Source: Porphyromonadaceae bacterium UBA7048
Lineage (GTDB): Bacteria; Bacteroidota; Bacteroidia; Bacteroidales; Muribaculaceae
Direction of reading: 5' to 3'
Length of the DNA: 55,487 nucleotides
Assembly (NCBI GenBank): GCA_002493945.1
Contig: DLAL01000085.1
Location: forward strand, 1-55,487
Part shown: positions 1 to 8,333 of the stretch, one piece after another
How the letters are laid out: each line of letters opens with the position of its first letter
Position numbering within the stretch: the first letter of the stretch is position 1
Notes under the pieces: model-generated
Told to the model about the DNA's origin: nothing
Databases searched by the model: none
What the model saw: the letters and a program-made list of their open reading frames with translations, nothing else
Made by a program: the position numbers and the translations under genes

Positions 1-823
1 ACGCGTCTGCTGAACAGTTACCCGTCAGAAGTACGCTGCGGACCGAAGCTATGAGGCCCGGATTGGCCACAAGCAGCGAATGATTGCGCTGCGAACGGAT
101 AGATTCGACAGCGGCACCGGCCTCGGCGGCGATGAGCTGTCCGGCGGCCACGTCCCAGCGGTTGAGATTCAGCTCCCAGTATCCGTCGGTGAATCCTGCG
201 GCGGCATAGCACAGGTCGACCGCGGCCGAACCCAGCACGCGCACAGCGCGCAGCCGGAGTGCCATCCGTGATATCTCGGAGAGATTGTTGTCGGGGTTGA
301 CCGTGCGGTCGTAGGGCATGCCGGTCGTGAGGACGGCCTTCGACAGCTCGGTCTTGGACGAGCAGCGGACGTGACGCCCGTTGAGCCATGCGCCCTGTCC
401 CCTGACGGCATAGAAACATTCGCGCAGATACGGAGCGAACACGACTCCTACAACGGCCTCGCCGCGATGCTCGAGAGCTATCGAGACGCTGAACACGGGC
501 AGCCCGGCAGAGAAATTGGTGGTACCGTCGAGGGGATCGATTACCCAGCGCCACTCGCAGTCCGGATTTTCGGAGCCGGACTCCTCGGAGATGATGCCGT
601 GGTCCGGAAAGTGACGGTGGATATATCCGATTATGGCCGCCTCGGCCTCCTTGTCGGCTACGGTGACTACATCGCTGTCATTGAGTTTGGTGGTCTGAGG
701 AATGTCAGGAGTGCGGAAATACTTCATGTGTATGTCGCCGGCAGCCCCGGCCATAAGCAGTGCAGCTTCGAGGAAGGGACGGTAGTCCGACGTGATGTCG
801 GGCATGAATTCGGTCAGTGTCAT
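1..823 (-). CDS. Inositol monophosphatase family protein (partial, runs off the left edge)
   Basis: Predicted Mg-dependent, lithium-sensitive type phosphatase that removes phosphate from inositol monophosphate or a related small sugar or nucleotide phosphate in the cytoplasm. 274 residues are visible and no stop codon is reached at position 1, so only the extreme C-terminus is missing compared with the usual ~265-280 residues. The family metal-binding signatures are present: the Glu pair in SEES near residues 79-82 and DPLDGTT at residues 96-102. The C-terminal WDVAAG signature is also seen. The ATG at 823 is used; a second in-frame ATG lies at 805. The unknown small gene ending at 855 reads toward it on the same strand with about 30 bases between, so the two may be cotranscribed. 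The family call is firm, but the true substrate (inositol phosphate, PAP or another) cannot be decided from sequence alone. Confidence 0.9.
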   Translation of the reverse strand, partial: MTLTEFMPDITSDYRPFLEAALLMAGAAGDIHMKYFRTPDIPQTTKLNDSDVVTVADKEAEAAIIGYIHRHFPDHGIISEESGSENPDCEWRWVIDPLDGTTNFSAGLPVFSVSIALEHRGEAVVGVVFAPYLRECFYAVRGQGAWLNGRHVRCSSKTELSKAVLTTGMPYDRTVNPDNNLSEISRMALRLRAVRVLGSAAVDLCYAAAGFTDGYWELNLNRWDVAAGQLIAAEAGAAVESIRSQRNHSLLVANPGLIASVRSVLLTGNCSADA

Positions 824-854
824 ATGTGTTGTATCTTAATATGTATTTCTGCTG

Positions 855-1265
855 TCATGCTGACGCACTGATGGCCTCGGGAACTGAACTGCAGACAGCA
901 AGCGCCGCCTGACGCCACAGAGCCGATTCGGCCGGAAACCGGGCCTTCAGAAGTTCCGAAAGGACGAACGCCAGCTTGGCCGATGCAAGGATGACCCCGA
1001 GACCGCAGTAGCCGCTGCACTTCATAGGCAGCTCTACGGATACCTGTCCGCGAGGATGCTCCGTCAGAGTGACGGCATCGACATGACGGCGCAGAAGGCT
1101 GCGCGACTCCTTTATGGCGGCTACTATCATCCTCGGACTCTCAATGCTGACGCCGAGGTCAGCGAGCATGGCGCGGCAGGCATTGAAAATGCGTCTGTCT
1201 CCGGTCTCGCAGAACCGGAAAGTCATCATTTCAGCTAACGGCATATGTTCTGATTTTATTGTCAT
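855..1265 (-). CDS. Hypothetical protein, 136 aa
   Basis: I do not recognise this protein. It is mostly alpha-helical in character, with no signal peptide and no clear membrane segment, so it is probably cytoplasmic. Two Cys (KCSGYCG) lie in the middle, and an alanine/leucine-rich stretch follows. The ATG at 1265 is chosen; a TTG at 1301 would add 12 residues but would place the start beside the hairpin that ends the next gene. It lies about 30 bases upstream of the inositol-monophosphatase-like gene on the same strand and probably shares its transcript. Codon use matches its neighbours and no long antisense gene competes, which supports it being real. No function is proposed. Confidence 0.6.
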   Translation of the reverse strand: MTIKSEHMPLAEMMTFRFCETGDRRIFNACRAMLADLGVSIESPRMIVAAIKESRSLLRRHVDAVTLTEHPRGQVSVELPMKCSGYCGLGVILASAKLAFVLSELLKARFPAESALWRQAALAVCSSVPEAISASA

Positions 1266-1306
1266 GCCGCCTAATATAATATGTGCGCTCCATTCTGTCA
1301 ATACCC

Positions 1307-1345
1307 CGGGCCGCCGGCATCCTTGATTCGGATACCGGCGGCCCG
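1307..1345 (-). terminator. Strong GC hairpin after the GH128 gene
   Basis: An 11-bp perfect stem (1307-1317 with 1335-1345), extended inward by ATCC/GGAT, sits about 30 bases past the stop codon of the glycosidase gene. No clear T-run follows on the minus strand, so termination efficiency is uncertain. Confidence 0.6.
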
Positions 1346-1376
1346 TCGTAAAACTGTCAGAAGTGTGAGGCTCACA

Positions 1377-3404
1377 TCAGAGCGCCACCTTGTAGCCTCC
1401 CGAGACGATGTATACGCCTCGCGGAAGACCCGGCACGGACACCTCGTCGGTGTCGGCAGGAATGGTGACCGTGCGGACGAGCGAGCCCAGTGTGTTGTAG
1501 ACGCCGACGGAAGTTCCGCTCCCGAAACCGACGAGGACGAGTTCGCCGGCAGCTCCGGCCTTAACATAAGCCTTGGACACGGCCACATCGGCCACGCCTG
1601 CGACATAGTCCACCGTGGTGCCGATTATGCGCGAGTAGATGGACTCCGTGCCGATGTACGACAGAGCCTTGACGCGGAAGCGGTAGGTGCCGTTCACTTC
1701 GGGCGTGACACGGTAGTTCTTCGTGCGGCCGTAGGAGTAGTCCTTGCCCCCTTCGAGCACGGCGATGACTTCCCAGGGCGAGCCGTTGATGCTCTGCTCT
1801 ATGGTGTACGATGCGCCCGTCTCGCCGTTGTGGTCATAGATGCCCACGGTGAAGTAAGTCTGATACTCCTTGATGGACAGCAGCGGCGGCGCAATCTTCC
1901 ACTGGTGGTCGTATTGGTGTACGGCAGAATATCCGGGCACAGACTGGAAGTTGGCGAATACCTCGCCCGCGGGAGTGAGTTTACCTTCGATTTCGACCAT
2001 TCGTGCGTCCTCCACCCAGTTGTAGAAGCTGTGTCGCTCGAGCCAGGGCGAACTGTCGAATGCCGGAAGGATGGATTCGAGCCACTTCTTCTGGACTTCG
2101 GAGTTGGCCTGCGTATGCGGACGGACCACAGTCTGCTCATTGCCGTTCTCGTCAAGTATAGGCTTGAACTCGGCGTCGAGCTTGGTGCCGTTCCGGTCAG
2201 GCCACCACTCATTGGTCCAGTTGGCGCCGTTGTTCCACTCGGTGATCCACATGGGGCGGTTGCCGTAGTCATTGGCACAGGCATTCCGGATGGTGTTCAG
2301 AAGGCCGGACGGGCTCTGGGAGTTCCAGTACATATGGGTGGCGACGAAGTCTACGCGGTAGTTGAGACTGTCGGCGGTGGCGATGAAGCGCTTGAGCCAG
2401 TCCTTGGTGACGGCGTCTGGTGCGGGCGAGCCTATGCGGAGACCGCTCTTCATGAAGTTGGGCCACTCACTGATGGCCACGTCAGGCGAGAGCGACGACT
2501 GGTCGGCATGGTCGGGCTCATTGTATCCCAGGACATTGGAGGTGTTCACACGTGAACCGATTTTGTCCCAGCCGTCCCACCACAGATTGTGGCGCATGGG
2601 CACATACTCGAAGTCGTCAGAGCTCTCGGCGGATGCGCCCCAGTCGTAGAACCACGACGAACGCGTCAGTCCGGGCAGGTCGCCGCCGCATATGCCGCGC
2701 TTGCCTATCCACTGGAATAAGGACACACGGACGAAGGATGCGAACTCAAGACCCTGAGGCATGACGGGCACCTCGAGGTCCTCCTTGTCGGCGATGAATA
2801 CTTTGGAGAATCCCGTGCCGTCGTAGTTGTTGGCCAGGACGGCGCAGTAGCCGCGGCGGAGGCGGAATGAGCGGATGCTGTTGTCGAAGTCGCCCAGCAG
2901 CTCCTGCTCGAGCCACTTGTCAGTGGACTTGCGCGAGCGGTAGTAGACGTCAGGCTGACATACTTTCGACTCGCCGCCGAAGTTCTCTGCGGTGTACAGC
3001 GTCAGCGGTGCATCGAGGGCATTGGGAAGTATGGCCGAACCGTTGCCGTAGATGACGATGCGGTCTTTGGCGGCATCGAAGGCGCGGTCGTCGATGGTGA
3101 CAGCCGACAGAACGGAGTTCTTAAGTTCGGTCACAGTCAGACCCTCGAAGCACACCATGGATTTGTCTCCGTAGAGGGCGATGGTGCTCCCGTCGAGGGG
3201 AGTCCGCGAAGTAATGTGGAGTTCGCCGGTACCGGTGATACGGATGCTCTGGTTGCGCGTGTCGGTGATGGTCTTCACTTCATTGTCGACAGTGACGGCT
3301 TCCTGCGCACGGACAGATGCCGGAACCATCAGAGCCACCGCTGCAGCAAGAGTCAGACTCTTCAGGCCGAACCGGGCGGCTGATGATGTGATGATGTCAG
3401 TCAT
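1377..3404 (-). CDS. Secreted GH128-type glycoside hydrolase (Asl1-like catalytic domain)
   Basis: Predicted secreted endo-beta-1,3-glucanase-type enzyme of 675 residues. It has an N-terminal signal peptide (about residues 1-33, ending SVRAQ). Next comes a beta-rich region with a beta/gamma-crystallin-like stretch (TLYTAENFGG and a second copy-like segment). The (beta/alpha)8 catalytic domain of the Asl1-like/GH128 type spans about residues 235-500. The likely acid/base is E296 in GYNEPD, and the likely nucleophile is E389 in ITEWN. A fibronectin-like segment follows, and the protein ends in a beta-rich tail (YNTLGSLVRTV, GVYIVSGG) that resembles the C-terminal sorting domains common in Bacteroidetes. 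Characterised GH128 enzymes act on beta-1,3-glucan, so this may serve the nearby beta-1,3-active PUL1, although it is about 6 kb away and separately transcribed. The family call rests on motif recognition only. Confidence 0.75.
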   Translation of the reverse strand: MTDIITSSAARFGLKSLTLAAAVALMVPASVRAQEAVTVDNEVKTITDTRNQSIRITGTGELHITSRTPLDGSTIALYGDKSMVCFEGLTVTELKNSVLSAVTIDDRAFDAAKDRIVIYGNGSAILPNALDAPLTLYTAENFGGESKVCQPDVYYRSRKSTDKWLEQELLGDFDNSIRSFRLRRGYCAVLANNYDGTGFSKVFIADKEDLEVPVMPQGLEFASFVRVSLFQWIGKRGICGGDLPGLTRSSWFYDWGASAESSDDFEYVPMRHNLWWDGWDKIGSRVNTSNVLGYNEPDHADQSSLSPDVAISEWPNFMKSGLRIGSPAPDAVTKDWLKRFIATADSLNYRVDFVATHMYWNSQSPSGLLNTIRNACANDYGNRPMWITEWNNGANWTNEWWPDRNGTKLDAEFKPILDENGNEQTVVRPHTQANSEVQKKWLESILPAFDSSPWLERHSFYNWVEDARMVEIEGKLTPAGEVFANFQSVPGYSAVHQYDHQWKIAPPLLSIKEYQTYFTVGIYDHNGETGASYTIEQSINGSPWEVIAVLEGGKDYSYGRTKNYRVTPEVNGTYRFRVKALSYIGTESIYSRIIGTTVDYVAGVADVAVSKAYVKAGAAGELVLVGFGSGTSVGVYNTLGSLVRTVTIPADTDEVSVPGLPRGVYIVSGGYKVAL

Positions 3405-3455
3405 TGTTGAATATAGGTTTTAGATATTTTGATTCATAGGTTGAGTCCCTGATTG

Positions 3456-3463
3456 CAAAATTA
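3456..3463 (-). promoter_or_regulatory. -7 box for the GH128 gene
   Basis: TAATTTTG on the minus strand matches the Bacteroidetes TAnnTTTG element, about 50 bases upstream of the start codon. No clear TTTG -33 element was found at the right spacing. Confidence 0.5.
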
Positions 3464-3573
3464 CGCAAAATAATCGGAATAACCGCCTCTGATGTAAAAA
3501 ATCGTCACTCTGAATAAACCATTCCGGCATCAGAAACATCTAAATATATAAGAACCACCAAACCAAGAGAGAG

Positions 3574-4509
3574 ATGAAGACACTAATGAACACCATAATA
3601 GCTCTGTCAGCAGCTCTTGCCATCACAGCAGCTCCGGCAGCAGAAGCGGCCGCAAACACTTCTTCGGATGACAATGGACGCCGCAGCGAACAGCACAGCA
3701 ACAACAGCCGTCGCGGACGCCAGGGTCAGAACAATAGCGACAGCCACCGGCGACCCGGCAAGACTGACAAAAAGCCCGAACGCCGGCCCGACAACCGGCC
3801 CAACCGGCCCAACCGGCCCGACAGACCGAATAACCGCCCGGACCAAAGGCCCGGACACCAGCCTGAGCACCGGCCCGACAGACCGGCCGGACGCCCCAAT
3901 AACCGACCCGGCCACAGGCCCGGCCATCAGCCCGGTCATCAGCCAGCGCACCGTCCCGGCCATAACAACGGATGGCACTACGGCCACGCCACTCCTCCAC
4001 CGCCGCCCCGAAGACACGACCACGGCTACCGCCACCACGTGCCCTTCTTCGGAGCCTACCATCGCCCCGTGCCGCCTCCACCTCACTACCACTGCCACGG
4101 AGGACCGTCGTTCGGCACCATACTCGGCGTCGCTCTCGGCACGGCCATCAATATATCGCTCAACACGCTGATAAACAACGGCTACAGAGTGAGCAGCTAC
4201 GGCAACAACGTGGTCTATCTGACCAACGTTCCGCAGATGAACTACTACTGGCCCGACGCCGCCCTCTACTACGTGAACGGAATCCTGACGGGCTCGCAGT
4301 TCACCTACGCCACGCCTTACTACGACACGTCGCGCTACAACAGCCTCTACTCGTCGTTCATCTCGCAGTACGGCTACCCGGCCCGCACGGTGAACAACGG
4401 CACTACGATGTCGGCCACATGGTACGGTCCCGCGAACCGCTTCGTGACCATATCATTCACCTCGCAGTACGGCAGCAACTTCTACACTACCCTCTCCTTC
4501 GGCGACTGA
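3574..4509 (+). CDS. Secreted Pro/Arg/His-rich repeat protein, 311 aa
   Basis: I do not recognise a named family. The protein has a signal peptide (about residues 1-27, alanine-rich, ending near AAEAAA), then a long low-complexity segment (about residues 30-190). That segment is built of short RPxRP, RPGHQP and NRPxR units with very high Arg, Pro, His and Asn and several His-rich runs. A compact C-terminal domain follows (about residues 195-311) with a GTILGVALGTAI glycine-rich helix and many Tyr, Ser and Thr. The highly basic, disordered middle suggests binding to an acidic surface polymer, or metal binding through its His, but this is inference. It is divergent from the GH128 gene and ends at a strong convergent hairpin. 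Confidence 0.8.
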   Translation: MKTLMNTIIALSAALAITAAPAAEAAANTSSDDNGRRSEQHSNNSRRGRQGQNNSDSHRRPGKTDKKPERRPDNRPNRPNRPDRPNNRPDQRPGHQPEHRPDRPAGRPNNRPGHRPGHQPGHQPAHRPGHNNGWHYGHATPPPPPRRHDHGYRHHVPFFGAYHRPVPPPPHYHCHGGPSFGTILGVALGTAINISLNTLINNGYRVSSYGNNVVYLTNVPQMNYYWPDAALYYVNGILTGSQFTYATPYYDTSRYNSLYSSFISQYGYPARTVNNGTTMSATWYGPANRFVTISFTSQYGSNFYTTLSFGD

Positions 4510-4528
4510 TTTGCGCCGAAATAACATA

Positions 4529-4584
4529 GGTGTCCTGAAATTAAGGACAGAAATGGAGAAATCTGTCCTTAATTTTAGGACACC
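4529..4584. terminator. Near-perfect 22-bp inverted repeat, bidirectional terminator
   Basis: The arms at 4529-4550 and 4563-4584 are complementary apart from one G-T wobble, with a 12-base loop. It lies between two convergent genes. Each arm also contains its own GTCCT...AGGAC palindrome, so alternative double-hairpin folding is possible. Confidence 0.75.
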
Positions 4585-4592
4585 CTTATATT

Positions 4593-4889
4593 TTATTCTG
4601 CATCATGGTCGCGCCCAGGCGGCTCCGACGGCACTTCCTCATGCCTGAAGTCGCGCGGGCGCGGCTTCTGAGGTTCTTTCGCCTTGGCCGTACGTGATTT
4701 CTTCGGTTTCGGAGCCTTGCGGGTCTGAGCGGGATGTGCCGCCGTATCGGGCACGGCGACTATGACCGGAGCCGCACCGTTGTCGGCCGGACGGCAGCTG
4801 CGCGTGGAGGCGTAGAGCACCAGAGCCGACGCGATGACCAGCAGGACGCCGAGGATGTCGAGCCACTTGCGGCGGTCATCGGGCTTCAT
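4593..4889 (-). CDS. Small single-pass membrane protein, 98 aa
   Basis: I recognise no family. One hydrophobic helix (about residues 10-27, LDILGVLLVIASALVLY) follows a charged N-terminus. The remainder is rich in Pro, Lys and Arg (KAPKPKKS and QKPRPR) and probably disordered. It starts 6 bases after the stop codon of the NSS transporter gene on the same strand, so it is almost certainly translated from the transporter mRNA. A small partner protein is known for some NSS-family transporters, for example a one-helix methionine/alanine-permease subunit. Whether this one plays such a part is inference. Confidence 0.65.
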   Translation of the reverse strand: MKPDDRRKWLDILGVLLVIASALVLYASTRSCRPADNGAAPVIVAVPDTAAHPAQTRKAPKPKKSRTAKAKEPQKPRPRDFRHEEVPSEPPGRDHDAE

Positions 4890-4895
4890 GGCGCA

Positions 4896-6269
4896 TCAGA
4901 GATAGTTGAATATCATGACAAGCGCTATCAGCACAGGCGCCACATAGCGGATGACGAAGAGCACCACCGGATAGAAGGGCGAATGGAGCCGCCCGTCGTT
5001 GCTGAGCTGGCGGCGCAGCAGCCCCTTGGGCGCGAACCATCCAATGTAGACGCAGACAGCTATCGACACAAGGGGGATGAATACGTTGGTGGTGACGGTG
5101 TCGAGGAAGTTGAATACGGTCTGCCCGAAGAGCTGCAGCGTGTCAGGCACGCTGAACGACAGCGAGCACACGGCGCTGAAGAGCATCAGCGGAACGGTGA
5201 CGGCAATGACTGCCGTGCTCCGGCGCATGTTCAGGCGGTCGCGGAGCATGGCCACGGAGACTTCGGCGATGGATATGGTCGACGTCAGGGCAGCCACGAG
5301 CAGAAGCAGGAAGAAGAGCGCCGACCACAGTGCCGGATACGGAAGGTTGGCGAACACTTCAGGGAGTGTGACGAAGACGAGCGTGGCGCCTTCGAGGGGT
5401 TCGTTGTCGAGCCCGAAGCTCTTGACAGCCGGGAAAATTATGAGACCCATCAGCACGGCCACAAGCAGGCTCAGCAGCGACACGGTAACCGACGTACGGC
5501 CGAGCCTGGTGTCGGCCGGATAATAGGCGGCATAGGTGATGAGTATGCCCATGCCGAGGCTCAGGCTGAAGAAGGCCTGTCCGAGAGCGCTGATGACGGT
5601 GCGCGGCGTAATCTTCGAGAAATCAGGATTGAGGAAGTACTTCACCCCTTCGGATGCGTCGGGTAGCGAGAGCGTGATGAAGCACAGCACCACCAGGATG
5701 ACGAAGAGCAGGGGCATGAGCACGTTGGAGAGATTCTCGATGCCCTTCTGGACGCCGCAGACGAGGATTCCGGCATTTATGGCTATCATGCCGAACGTGA
5801 AGAGGAGCGGACGCCACGGCGTGCAGATGTACTCGTCCATCCGCGCGGCGAAGAGGCTCCGCACCTCGGCCAAAGGCGTGACACCGTGCTCGATGCCGGC
5901 GAAGAGTCCGCCCGAGATACTCTCCCAGAGGTATTCGAGAGTCCATCCGGCCACGACGATGTAGAAGCAGAGGATGAGGTAAGACGTGAGGACCGACATG
6001 GCTCCGGCCAGATACCACGGTTTGCCGGGCGATAGGGCGCGGAAGGCCCCCACGGCGTCGGAGCGGCCCGCCCGGCCGAGCGAGAATTCGGCAAGCATGA
6101 CCGGAACGCCCAGTATGAGCAGACACAGCACGTAGAGGAGCAGGAACGCCGCTCCCCCATTGGTCTGCGTTTCGGCGGGAAACCGCCATATATTACCGAG
6201 CCCCACGGCCGAACCGACCGTGGCGGCTATAAGCCCTATCTTGCTGCCGAACTCCGTATTAGATGCCAT
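4896..6269 (-). CDS. Sodium-dependent transporter, NSS/SNF family
   Basis: Predicted inner-membrane sodium-coupled symporter for an amino acid or related small molecule. At 457 residues it has the usual length of bacterial members, and about 11-12 hydrophobic helices can be read. TM1 carries the family hallmark unwound region (AVGLGNIWRFP, residues about 21-31), which binds Na+ and substrate in the LeuT structure. A GGAAFLL signature follows in TM2. The ATG at 6269 is chosen because it puts the short leader MASNTEFGSKIGL directly before TM1. A longer in-frame reading to 6347 crosses the promoter. A canonical promoter lies 40 bases upstream, and a small membrane-protein gene follows within 6 bases. 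The substrate is not predictable. Confidence 0.93.
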   Translation of the reverse strand: MASNTEFGSKIGLIAATVGSAVGLGNIWRFPAETQTNGGAAFLLLYVLCLLILGVPVMLAEFSLGRAGRSDAVGAFRALSPGKPWYLAGAMSVLTSYLILCFYIVVAGWTLEYLWESISGGLFAGIEHGVTPLAEVRSLFAARMDEYICTPWRPLLFTFGMIAINAGILVCGVQKGIENLSNVLMPLLFVILVVLCFITLSLPDASEGVKYFLNPDFSKITPRTVISALGQAFFSLSLGMGILITYAAYYPADTRLGRTSVTVSLLSLLVAVLMGLIIFPAVKSFGLDNEPLEGATLVFVTLPEVFANLPYPALWSALFFLLLLVAALTSTISIAEVSVAMLRDRLNMRRSTAVIAVTVPLMLFSAVCSLSFSVPDTLQLFGQTVFNFLDTVTTNVFIPLVSIAVCVYIGWFAPKGLLRRQLSNDGRLHSPFYPVVLFVIRYVAPVLIALVMIFNYL

Positions 6270-6308
6270 ATCAGACAAATCTTTATTTGGGAACAGTTTT
6301 TCATCGGG

Positions 6309-6339
6309 CAAATTTACAGCATATTCCCGTAAAATCAAA
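6309..6339 (-). promoter_or_regulatory. Consensus promoter of the NSS transporter
   Basis: On the minus strand TTTG (6336-6339), 19 bases, then TAAATTTG (6309-6316): an exact match to the Bacteroidetes -33/-7 consensus, 40 bases before the ATG at 6269. It excludes the longer start. Confidence 0.8.
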
Positions 6340-6372
6340 GAGAGCAATAGTGCAGTTTTACAAAAAAATTGC

Positions 6373-6380
6373 TACCTTTG
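6373..6380 (+). promoter_or_regulatory. -7 box of the aldolase gene
   Basis: TACCTTTG matches TAnnTTTG, about 78 bases upstream of the aldolase ATG, giving a leader of about 70 bases. The upstream -33 element is weak. Confidence 0.65.
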
Positions 6381-6457
6381 CAGACGGAAAAGGCAGTGAC
6401 GGCCGCGTTCCGGCTGCCCGACACTGACGAAACTACATTATATAATTATATCTCACA

Positions 6458-7456
6458 ATGGTAAGTTATAAAGAACTCGGTCTTGTGAACACCCGCGAGA
6501 TGTTCAAGAAGGCCATCGAAGGCGGCTACGCAATCCCCGCATTCAACTTCAACAATATGGAGCAGCTCCAGGCCATCATCAAGGCCGCTGCCGCCGAGAA
6601 GTCTCCCGTTATCCTTCAGGTATCGAAGGGCGCTCGTAACTACGCCAACGCCACCCTCCTCCGCTACATGGCTCAGGGTGCCGTAGAATATGCCAAGGAA
6701 CTCGGCTGGGAAAATCCTCAGATTGTACTCCACCTCGACCACGGCGACAGCTTCGAGCTCTGCAAGAGCTGCATCGACTCGGGCTTCTCGTCGGTGATGA
6801 TCGACGGCTCGCACCTCCCCTACGAGGAGAACGTTGCCCTCACCAAGCAGGTTGTTGACTACGCACACCAGTTCGACGTGACCGTTGAAGGTGAGCTCGG
6901 CGTACTCGCAGGTGTTGAAGACGAAGTTTCGTCGGACCACCACACCTACACCGACCCCGAAGAAGTAATCGACTTCGCTACCCGCACAGGCTGCGACTCG
7001 CTCGCCATCTCCATCGGCACCTCGCACGGCGCATACAAGTTCACCCCCGAACAGTGCACCCGCAACGCTGAAGGCAAGCTCGTTCCCCCGCCCCTGGCAT
7101 TCGACGTACTCGACGCAGTTATGGCCAAGCTCCCCGGCTTCCCCATCGTGCTCCACGGCTCGTCGTCGGTTCCCCAGGAAGAAGTCGACACCATCAACAT
7201 GTTCGGCGGCAAGCTCCCCGACGCTATCGGTATCCCCGAAGAACAGCTCCGCAAGGCTGCCAAGAGCGCTGTCTGCAAGATCAACATCGACTCCGACAGC
7301 CGTCTGGCCATGACCGCTGCCATCCGTCGCGTATTCTCGGAGAAGCCCGGTGAATTCGACCCCCGCAAGTACCTCGGTCCGGCTCGTGACAACATGGAGA
7401 AACTCTATCGTCACAAAATCGTGAACGTACTCGGCAGCAACGGCAAGGCTGAATAA
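6458..7456 (+). CDS. fba: Class II fructose-1,6-bisphosphate aldolase
   Basis: Cytoplasmic zinc-dependent aldolase that interconverts fructose-1,6-bisphosphate with dihydroxyacetone phosphate and glyceraldehyde-3-phosphate in glycolysis and gluconeogenesis. The protein has 332 residues. The metal and catalytic residues are visible: the HLDHGDS motif near residues 92-98 holds the catalytic Asp and a zinc His, SHGAYKF near residue 190 and VLHGSSS near residue 230 supply the other His ligands, and NIDSDSR near residue 275 lies in the phosphate site. It is monocistronic, with its own promoter and a good intrinsic terminator. Codon use is very biased (C-ending codons), as expected for a highly expressed gene. 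Confidence 0.97.
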   Translation: MVSYKELGLVNTREMFKKAIEGGYAIPAFNFNNMEQLQAIIKAAAAEKSPVILQVSKGARNYANATLLRYMAQGAVEYAKELGWENPQIVLHLDHGDSFELCKSCIDSGFSSVMIDGSHLPYEENVALTKQVVDYAHQFDVTVEGELGVLAGVEDEVSSDHHTYTDPEEVIDFATRTGCDSLAISIGTSHGAYKFTPEQCTRNAEGKLVPPPLAFDVLDAVMAKLPGFPIVLHGSSSVPQEEVDTINMFGGKLPDAIGIPEEQLRKAAKSAVCKINIDSDSRLAMTAAIRRVFSEKPGEFDPRKYLGPARDNMEKLYRHKIVNVLGSNGKAE

Positions 7457-7483
7457 TCCCTGACCAACGCTGACAAAAGTTAA

Positions 7484-7521
7484 GGCGCCACGTCCGCAAG
7501 GACGATGGCGCCTGATTTTTT
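7484..7521 (+). terminator. Intrinsic terminator of fba
   Basis: A GGCGCCA-CGTCC / GGACG-ATGGCGCC stem with a GCAA loop (7484-7512) is followed by a run of T. It lies 28 bases past the aldolase stop codon. Confidence 0.85.
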
Positions 7522-7565
7522 AGAGAGAGAGGAGGAGTGGTCGGACTTGTCAGACTTGTCAGACA

Positions 7566-8333
7566 CTACCGCACAGCCGTGTCTTTGGCGCGCTTGGCCG
7601 CACGCGGTCCCTCGCCGTCGGCGTAAGCCTTGACACCGATGCCTCTGTTGGCTATCTTGGCAGGACTGACGTGATAGTAGATGGCACCCGAACCGGCGCC
7701 GTAGATGCGCAGCTTGTCCTTGGGGCGGCAGTCGATGTCGCCCGTACCGAAGATGACGCACTTAACCTCGTCGGCTTCGAGCTTCGAGGCGTCGATAGGA
7801 CCGGTGCTGACGTTGCTGATGGTGGCCTTTGCGGCCGTGCCTTCGATAGAAAGCGAACCCTTGCCGGCGGTGATGCCGGCGTCGACATGGTCAGCCATGA
7901 TGTTGTGTACTTCGAGGCTGCCGTTGCCTATCTGCTTGGCCTTGAAAGTCTTGACAGGTTCGGTGACGAATACGCGCAGGAGCGAGTCGCCGCTGTTCTC
8001 GACTTTGACGAGACTCGTGGAGTAGACCGTAACACGCGGAACGCCGGCAAGCGCCACTTCGTCGGCATCGGTCTGGATGGAAAGACGGCGGCTGTTGTTG
8101 CTGAACGTGATTTTAGGCGCCATCTCGGGCTCGCATACGAACACGGCCCATCCGGCCGAGTCGGGACGGCAATAGTAATCGACGCTGACACCGTCGACCA
8201 CCGTCAGCTCTGTGAATGTGTCTACAAAGATGCGGTGTACGGTCTCGGCAGCCCGGGTCGGGACCAATGCCATAAGCATGCAAAATGTGAGTATAGTTCT
8301 CGTCATAGTCGTAGTCTGTTGATTGTCCGTCAT
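7566..8333 (-). CDS. DUF2807 (GIN-domain, head of putative auto-transporter adhesin) protein
   Basis: Secreted or periplasmic right-handed beta-helix-like protein of 255 residues, of the PF10988 type widespread in Bacteroidetes. The molecular function of the family is unknown. The signal peptide begins at the second Met (MTRTILTFC...RAAE). The body has the typical rungs of alternating short strands with G-S-G and D-I-D turns (GNGSLEV, GKGSLSI, GTGDIDC, GAGSGAI). The ATG at 8333 overlaps the dusB stop codon as ATGA, so translation is probably coupled to dusB. The second ATG, nine residues on, gives a better signal peptide and is an alternative start. The C-terminus is basic (AAKRAKD). Confidence 0.85.
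   Translation of the reverse strand: MTDNQQTTTMTRTILTFCMLMALVPTRAAETVHRIFVDTFTELTVVDGVSVDYYCRPDSAGWAVFVCEPEMAPKITFSNNSRRLSIQTDADEVALAGVPRVTVYSTSLVKVENSGDSLLRVFVTEPVKTFKAKQIGNGSLEVHNIMADHVDAGITAGKGSLSIEGTAAKATISNVSTGPIDASKLEADEVKCVIFGTGDIDCRPKDKLRIYGAGSGAIYYHVSPAKIANRGIGVKAYADGEGPRAAKRAKDTAVR

Noticed and set aside
1281..2555. 424-residue plus-strand frame opposite GH128
   Set aside because: Shadow frame; composition is not protein-like.
6446..7414. 322-residue minus-strand frame opposite fba
   Set aside because: Antisense shadow of a highly biased, highly expressed gene.
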